Below, piece by piece: positions 42,557 to 47,507 of a DNA stretch of 47,507 bases. The DNA lies in contig NZ_RDBK01000043.1 of NCBI RefSeq assembly GCF_008042275.1, positions 1,925,719 through 1,973,225 on the forward strand, given 5' to 3'. Made by a program: the position numbers and the translations under genes. Under the pieces are notes generated by a model, which was not told the origin of the DNA, searched no databases, and saw only the letters and a program-made list of their open reading frames with translations. Numbering within the stretch: position 1 is the first letter of the stretch; each line of letters begins with the position of its first letter. The DNA is from Streptomyces sp. OR43. Its GTDB lineage: Bacteria; Actinomycetota; Actinomycetes; Streptomycetales; Streptomycetaceae.

Positions 42557-45151
42557 GTGGACGCCGAGCTGACCAACAGGAGCAGGGACGCCATCAACGC
42601 GGCCACCAGCAGGGCCGTGAAGGACGGGCATCCCGATCTGACCCCGGGGCATCTGCTGCTGGCGCTGCTCTCGGGCGAGGACAACGAGAACCTCGTCGAT
42701 CTGCTGGCCGCGGTCGAGGCCGACCAGGTCGCCATCCGTACCGAGACCGAGCGGCTCCTGGGCGCCCAGCCCAGCGTGACCGGCTCGACCGTCGCGCCAC
42801 CGCAGCCCAACCGCGAGCTGCTCGCCGTCATCGACGACGCCGCCCGGCGGGCCAAGGAACTCGGCGACGACTACCTGTCCACCGAGCACCTGCTCATCGG
42901 CATCGCGGCGAAGGGCGGCCGTGCCGGTGAGATCCTCGACGGGCAGGGCGCCAGTGCGAAGAGGCTGCTGGACGCATTCGAGAAGAGCAGGGGAGGGCGC
43001 CGGGTGAGCACACCCGACCCGGAGGGCCAGTACAAGGCCCTGGAGAAATTCGGTACGGACTTCACCGCGGCCGCGCGCGAGGGCAAGCTCGACCCGGTCA
43101 TCGGGCGCGACCAGGAGATCCGCCGCGTCGTCCAGGTGCTGTCGCGCCGCACCAAGAACAACCCGGTGCTCATCGGTGAGCCCGGCGTCGGCAAGACCGC
43201 CGTCGTCGAAGGGCTCGCCCAGCGCATCGTCAAGGGCGACGTCCCCGAATCCCTGAAGAACAAGCGGCTCGTCTCGCTGGACCTGGGCGCCATGGTCGCG
43301 GGCGCGAAGTACCGCGGCGAGTTCGAGGAACGCCTGAAGACCGTTCTCTCCGAGATCAAGGAGAGCGACGGCCAGATCATCACGTTCATCGACGAGCTGC
43401 ACACCGTCGTCGGCGCGGGCGCCGGAGGCGACTCCGCCATGGACGCGGGCAACATGCTCAAGCCCATGCTGGCCCGCGGCGAGCTGCGGATGGTCGGCGC
43501 CACCACACTCGACGAGTACCGCGAGCGGATCGAGAAGGACCCCGCCCTGGAGCGCCGCTTCCAGCAGGTGCTCGTGGCCGAACCGTCCGTCGAGGACACC
43601 ATCGCGATCCTGCGTGGGCTCAAGGGCCGCTACGAGGCCCACCACAAGGTGCAGATCGCGGACGCCTCCCTGGTCGCCGCCGCCACGCTCTCCGACCGCT
43701 ACATCACCTCCCGCTTCCTTCCCGACAAGGCCATCGACCTCGTCGACGAGGCGGCATCCCGGCTCCGCATGGAGATCGACTCCTCGCCCGTCGAGATCGA
43801 CGAACTCCAGCGCTCCGTCGACCGGTTGCACATGGAGGAGCTGGCCCTCAAGAACGAGACCGACCCCGCGTCCAGGCAGCGCCTGGAGAAGCTGCGCCGC
43901 GACCTCGCCGACAAGGAGGAGGAGCTGCGCGGCCTCAACGCCCGCTGGGAGAAGGAGAAGCAGGGCCTCAACCGCGTCGGTGAGCTGAAGGAACGCCTCG
44001 ACGACCTGCGCGGGCAGGCCGAACGGGCCCAGCGCGACGGCGACTTCGACACCGCGTCCAAGCTGCTGTACGGGGAGATCCCCGGCCTGGAGCGGGAGCT
44101 GGCCGAGGCCGCCGAGGCCGAAGAGGAAGCGGCGAAGGAACCCAAGGAGACCCTGGTCAAGGAAGAGGTCGGCCCGGACGACATCGCCGACGTCGTCGGC
44201 GCCTGGACCGGCATTCCGGCCGGCCGGCTGCTGGAGGGCGAGACCCAGAAGCTGCTGCGCATGGAGCAGGAGCTCGGCCGGCGCCTCATCGGGCAGACCG
44301 AGGCCGTGCAGGCCGTCTCGGACGCGGTACGCCGCACCCGGGCCGGTATCGCCGACCCCGACCGGCCCACCGGATCGTTCCTCTTCCTCGGCCCGACCGG
44401 GGTCGGCAAGACCGAGCTGGCGAAGGCGCTCGCCGACTTCCTCTTCGACGACGAGCGGGCCATGGTCCGCATCGACATGAGCGAGTACGGCGAGAAGCAC
44501 AGCGTGGCCCGGCTGGTCGGCGCCCCGCCCGGGTACGTCGGCTACGAGGAGGGCGGCCAGCTCACGGAGGCGGTCCGCCGCCGCCCGTACAGCGTCGTCC
44601 TGCTGGACGAGGTGGAGAAGGCGCACCCCGAGGTCTTCGACGTCCTGCTCCAGGTCCTCGACGACGGCCGGCTCACCGACGGACAGGGCCGGACGGTGGA
44701 TTTCCGCAACACCATCCTGATCCTGACGTCCAACCTCGGCAGCCAGTACCTGACCGACCCGCTGACCAAGCCCGAGGAGAAGAAGCGGCAGGTCCTGGAG
44801 GTCGTGCGGGCCTCCTTCAAGCCGGAGTTCCTCAACCGGCTCGACGACCTGGTGGTCTTCTCCGCCCTGTCCGGGGACGAGCTCGCGCACATCGCGGGGC
44901 TCCAGATCGACCGGCTCGCCAAGCGGCTGGCCGACCGGCAGCTCACCCTCGACGTCACCCCGGCCGCCCTGGCCTGGCTGGCCGAGGAGGGCAACGACCC
45001 GGCCTACGGTGCCCGGCCGCTGCGCCGCCTCATCCAGACGGCGATCGGCGACCGGCTCGCGAAGAAGATCATCGCGGGCGAGATCGCGGACGGCGACACG
45101 GTCCATGTCGACCGGGAAGGCGACGGTCTGACCGTCGGCGCGGCGGCCTGA
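42557..45151 (+). CDS. clpB: Disaggregase ClpB (Hsp100)
   Basis: AAA+ chaperone of 864 aa that extracts proteins from aggregates together with DnaK. N-terminal Clp repeat domain (about 1-145), AAA1 with Walker A GEPGVGKT (~207), the long coiled-coil middle domain typical of ClpB (about 410-530, rich in Glu/Lys/Arg), AAA2 with Walker A GPTGVGKT (~612), and the C-terminal D2-small domain ([20 protein letters not shown]). GTG start behind AAGGAGGAGAG. Probably in the HspR regulon. Residues encoded by 44857-45003 recur inverted at the window end. Confidence 0.98.
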   Translation: MDAELTNRSRDAINAATSRAVKDGHPDLTPGHLLLALLSGEDNENLVDLLAAVEADQVAIRTETERLLGAQPSVTGSTVAPPQPNRELLAVIDDAARRAKELGDDYLSTEHLLIGIAAKGGRAGEILDGQGASAKRLLDAFEKSRGGRRVSTPDPEGQYKALEKFGTDFTAAAREGKLDPVIGRDQEIRRVVQVLSRRTKNNPVLIGEPGVGKTAVVEGLAQRIVKGDVPESLKNKRLVSLDLGAMVAGAKYRGEFEERLKTVLSEIKESDGQIITFIDELHTVVGAGAGGDSAMDAGNMLKPMLARGELRMVGATTLDEYRERIEKDPALERRFQQVLVAEPSVEDTIAILRGLKGRYEAHHKVQIADASLVAAATLSDRYITSRFLPDKAIDLVDEAASRLRMEIDSSPVEIDELQRSVDRLHMEELALKNETDPASRQRLEKLRRDLADKEEELRGLNARWEKEKQGLNRVGELKERLDDLRGQAERAQRDGDFDTASKLLYGEIPGLERELAEAAEAEEEAAKEPKETLVKEEVGPDDIADVVGAWTGIPAGRLLEGETQKLLRMEQELGRRLIGQTEAVQAVSDAVRRTRAGIADPDRPTGSFLFLGPTGVGKTELAKALADFLFDDERAMVRIDMSEYGEKHSVARLVGAPPGYVGYEEGGQLTEAVRRRPYSVVLLDEVEKAHPEVFDVLLQVLDDGRLTDGQGRTVDFRNTILILTSNLGSQYLTDPLTKPEEKKRQVLEVVRASFKPEFLNRLDDLVVFSALSGDELAHIAGLQIDRLAKRLADRQLTLDVTPAALAWLAEEGNDPAYGARPLRRLIQTAIGDRLAKKIIAGEIADGDTVHVDREGDGLTVGAAA

Positions 45152-45291
45152 CCGGAGCACGTGTGGCGTAACGGCGGCCCCGGTCCCCACCGGCTGGATA
45201 TCAGCTCGTGGCGGATCGGGGCCGTCCGGGCTTGCCACGCCCCGCCCGGCATGGGAGAGGATGGCAGCCAACCGCACGAAGGGAAATTACG

Positions 45292-45855
45292 GTGAGCATC
45301 GATCCGTCCTCGATTCCTAACTTCGGGGGCCAGCCCGAACCGCAGGCGGCAGGACCGGAGGGCCCCGTCGTCCCTGACCAGGACCTCGTCAAGCAGCTCC
45401 TGGAGCAGATGGAGCTGAAGTACGTCGTCGACGACGAGGGCGACCTCGCGGCGCCGTGGGAAGACTTCCGCACGTATTTCATGTTCCGTGGCGAGGGCGA
45501 GCAGCAGGTCTTCTCGGTCCGTACGTTCTACGACCGCCCGCACGACACGGACCAGCGCCCGGTCCTCCTCGACGCGATCGACGACTGGAACCGCCGCACC
45601 CTGTGGCCCAAGGTCTACACGCACACCCACGAGCCCGAGGAGGGCTCCGAGGACACCGGTACCTCGGTCCGGCTGATCGGTGAGGCGCAGATGCTCATCG
45701 GCACCGGCGTCTCCCTGGAGCACTTCGTCTCCTCGACGGTCAGCTGGGTGCGCGCCTCCATCGAGTTCGACAAGTGGCTCCTGGAGCGCCTCGGCCTGGC
45801 ACCGGCCGACGAGAAGCCGGCGGACGGCACGGAGCAGGCCGCTCCGGACGCCTGA
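45292..45855 (+). CDS. YbjN-domain protein
   Basis: Protein of 187 aa from GTG 45292 (GAAGGGAAA upstream). It has the YbjN / type-III-chaperone-like fold pattern: LLEQMELKYVVDDEGDLAAP, a central strand-rich part (YFMFRGEGEQQVFSVRTFYD), and LLDAIDDWNRRTLWPKVYTH followed by GTGVSLEHFVSSTVSWVRAS. Acidic ends. Cytosolic, function not established; common in Streptomyces. Confidence 0.88.
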   Translation: MSIDPSSIPNFGGQPEPQAAGPEGPVVPDQDLVKQLLEQMELKYVVDDEGDLAAPWEDFRTYFMFRGEGEQQVFSVRTFYDRPHDTDQRPVLLDAIDDWNRRTLWPKVYTHTHEPEEGSEDTGTSVRLIGEAQMLIGTGVSLEHFVSSTVSWVRASIEFDKWLLERLGLAPADEKPADGTEQAAPDA

Positions 45856-45873
45856 GCCACCCGCGACACCGTC

Positions 45874-45916
45874 ACGGCGCGGGGAACGGTCCTTCCGGGG
45901 CCGTTCCCCGCGCCGT
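45874..45916. terminator. Bidirectional terminator
   Basis: Perfect 16-bp stem (45874-45889 with 45901-45916), 11-nt loop, then TTTCGTTT. It lies between the converging YbjN and aminotransferase genes. Confidence 0.9.
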
Positions 45917-45922
45917 TTCGTT

Positions 45923-47101
45923 TCACAGGCCCTTGAGCCGGGAGACGGCCTCCTCCAGCACCTCCGTACGCTTGCAGAACGCGAAGCGCACGAAGGGCGC
46001 GCCCTGCTCCCGATGGTCGTAGAAGACCGCGTTCGGGACGGCCACGACCCCGCACCGCTCCGGAAGCGAGCGGCAGAACGCGAAGCCGTCGCCGCTGCTG
46101 TCGAGCGGGCGGATGTCCGTGGTGACGAAGTACGTGCCCGCCGGCCGGTAGACCTCGAACCCGGCCTCGGCGAGCCCGCCGCCCAGCAGATCGCGCTTGG
46201 CCCGCAGATCGGCGCGCAGCGCGTCGAAGTAGCTGTCGGGCAGGCTCAGCGCCTCGGCGACCGCGTACTGGAACGGGCCTGCGGAGACGTACGTCAGGAA
46301 CTGCTTCGCCGAGCGCACCGCCGTCACCAGCTCGGGGCTCGCGGTGATCCAGCCGACCTTCCAGCCGGTGAAGGAGAACGTCTTGCCGGCCGAGCTGATG
46401 GTGACCGTCCGCTCGCGCATCCCCGGGAAGCCGGCGAGCGGCAGGTGTTCGCCCTCGAAGACCAGGTGTTCGTAGACCTCGTCCGTGACGACGAGGAGAT
46501 CGCGTTCGCACGCAAGCCCGGCGATCGCGCCGAGTTCCTCGCGGGTCAGGACGGTGCCGGTGGGGTTGTGCGGGGTGTTGAGCAGCAGCAGCCGGGTGCG
46601 GGGGGTGACGGCCGCGCGCAGTTCGTCGAGGTCCAGCCGGTAGGTGCCGGTGGACGGCTCGGGGTGCAGGGTCACGGGGACGCGGGTGGCGCCCGCCATG
46701 GCGATGCAGGCGGCGTACGAGTCGTAGTACGGCTCCAGCGCGATGACCTCGTCGCCGGGCTCCAGGAGCGCCAGCAGCGTGGCCGCGATGGCCTCGGTGG
46801 CGCCCGCGGTGACGAGGACCTCGGTGTCGGGGTCGTACGACAGGGCGTAGCGGCGCTGCTGGTGGGCCGCGATCGCGGTACGCAGCTCGGGGACGCCGGG
46901 CCCCGGTGGGTACTGGTTGCCGTGCCCGGCGCGCAGGGCACGGACCGCGGCTTCGCGGACCTCCTCGGGGCCGTCGGTGTCGGGGAAGCCCTGGCCGAGG
47001 TTGATGGCGCCGGTGCGGACGGCCAGCGCGGACATCTCCGCGAAGATCGTCGTGCCGAACTCGGCGAGGCGGCGGTTGAGCAGCGGTCGTCCCTGTGTCA
47101 T
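45923..47101 (-). CDS. PLP-dependent aminotransferase, class I/II
   Basis: Protein of 392 aa from ATG 47101 (AGGA 8 nt upstream); ATG 47110 would add three residues. Motifs: INLGQGFPDTDGPEEVREAA, GPGVPELRTAIAAHQQRRYA, LLLNTPHNPTGTVLTREEL, DEVYEHLVFEGEH, the PLP-binding Lys in ISSAGKTFSFTGWKVGW, and FVRFAFCKR near the end. This is the kynurenine / N-succinyldiaminopimelate aminotransferase type; which amino donor is used cannot be told. Confidence 0.93.
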   Translation of the reverse strand: MTQGRPLLNRRLAEFGTTIFAEMSALAVRTGAINLGQGFPDTDGPEEVREAAVRALRAGHGNQYPPGPGVPELRTAIAAHQQRRYALSYDPDTEVLVTAGATEAIAATLLALLEPGDEVIALEPYYDSYAACIAMAGATRVPVTLHPEPSTGTYRLDLDELRAAVTPRTRLLLLNTPHNPTGTVLTREELGAIAGLACERDLLVVTDEVYEHLVFEGEHLPLAGFPGMRERTVTISSAGKTFSFTGWKVGWITASPELVTAVRSAKQFLTYVSAGPFQYAVAEALSLPDSYFDALRADLRAKRDLLGGGLAEAGFEVYRPAGTYFVTTDIRPLDSSGDGFAFCRSLPERCGVVAVPNAVFYDHREQGAPFVRFAFCKRTEVLEEAVSRLKGL

Positions 47102-47231
47102 GACCGCCATCCTGCGCGGAAGCTCTGGAGTTGCTCAAGTCTGCTTTGGCCGTACGGGGACGGGGGCATCCCCCTGACACGCAGGAATCGGTACGGAGCG
47201 GGGGACTTTCGCTTCGGGGGAACGGAAGGAC

Positions 47232-47360
47232 GTGAGATCCGTGGTGGGTGTGGTCATAGCGGTGTGCGTGGCCCTGGTCGTGCTTCTCGTCGCGGCGCTG
47301 GTGAGCGCGGGCAACCGCGGCCGGTCGTCGGCCGGGCGGCGCAGGGCGGGCAGTGCGGGC
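47232..47360 (+). CDS. Start of a small membrane protein gene (truncated or chimeric)
   Basis: GTG 47232 (or 47241) behind GGAAGGA opens a frame with one membrane helix, VVGVVIAVCVALVVLLVAAL, then VSAGNRGRSS. From 47361 on the DNA is an inverted copy of clpB, so the rest of this frame is not the natural continuation. The real gene end is not in the window. Confidence 0.5.
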
Positions 47361-47507
47361 GCCGGGTCGTTGCCCTCCTCGGCCAGCCAGGCCAGGGCGG
47401 CCGGGGTGACGTCGAGGGTGAGCTGCCGGTCGGCCAGCCGCTTGGCGAGCCGGTCGATCTGGAGCCCCGCGATGTGCGCGAGCTCGTCCCCGGACAGGGC
47501 GGAGAAG
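47361..47507 (-). repeat. Exact inverted copy of 147 nt of clpB at the window end
   Basis: 47361-47507 is the reverse complement of 45003-44857 with no difference found by eye. Identity stops abruptly at 47360 and continues to the last base given. Likely a chimeric end or a very recent inverted duplication. Confidence 0.9.

Noticed and set aside
41486..45277. Very long minus-strand open frame across clpB
   Set aside because: Antisense shadow of clpB and its neighbours; no start context or domain sense.

Overview
The window is chromosomal DNA of a high-GC actinobacterium, almost certainly a Streptomyces. Codon third positions are strongly GC-rich, GTG and TTG starts are common, and the dnaK-grpE-dnaJ-hspR operon carries HAIR (HspR) operators with clpB nearby. 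Family calls rest on reading the translated sequence, not on searches.

Layout. 1-1723: a NarL-type two-component system, its kinase cut by the window edge. 1921-6301: a small secreted protein, an acyl-CoA oxidase-like flavoprotein, a small basic protein, and a divergent HxlR regulator / alpha-beta hydrolase pair. 6376-12030: a frameshifted pseudogene and two large secreted FG-GAP/VCBS proteins.

8.3-25.3 kb is a tRNA-Gly(CCC) integration hotspot. The intact tRNA lies at 25189-25259 (minus). Four direct-repeat relics of its 3' end lie at 8341, 12220, 16393 and 19114, each followed by a conserved arm motif, so several integrative elements have piled up and decayed. Cargo between the relics: an FG-GAP protein; a PucR-like regulator with a ferredoxin-reductase/fatty-acid-desaturase pair; a VapBC-like toxin-antitoxin pair and an SDR; and a RelE/Xre toxin-antitoxin pair, an integrase missing its N-terminus and its catalytic tyrosine, an unknown protein overlapping an Xre-ImmA/IrrE protein, and a protein with eight zinc knuckles plus an HNH domain.

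25.5-32.2 kb is core-like: a zinc-ribbon protein, dcd, a phosphoribosyltransferase, a Yip1-like membrane protein interrupted at a G9 tract, an FG-GAP lipoprotein with a 36-nt repeat in its N-terminus, a membrane Fe-S oxidoreductase resembling mycobacterial EtfD (Rv0338c), and a sugar transferase. 32.5-36.8 kb is the DnaK operon.

36.9-40.8 kb holds the most unusual locus. Three paralogous LuxR-type regulators precede a divergently transcribed two-gene unit. Its first gene encodes a secreted peptide made almost only of four exact-period 13-residue repeats (consensus GEISW). Its second encodes a shortened Rieske-like protein lacking the usual ligands. I recognise no described system of this form.

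40.9-47.5 kb: a membrane protein, a pyridoxamine-oxidase-like protein, clpB with a HAIR-like site, a YbjN protein and an aminotransferase. The last 147 nt are an exact inverted copy of part of clpB, which suggests a chimeric sequence end.
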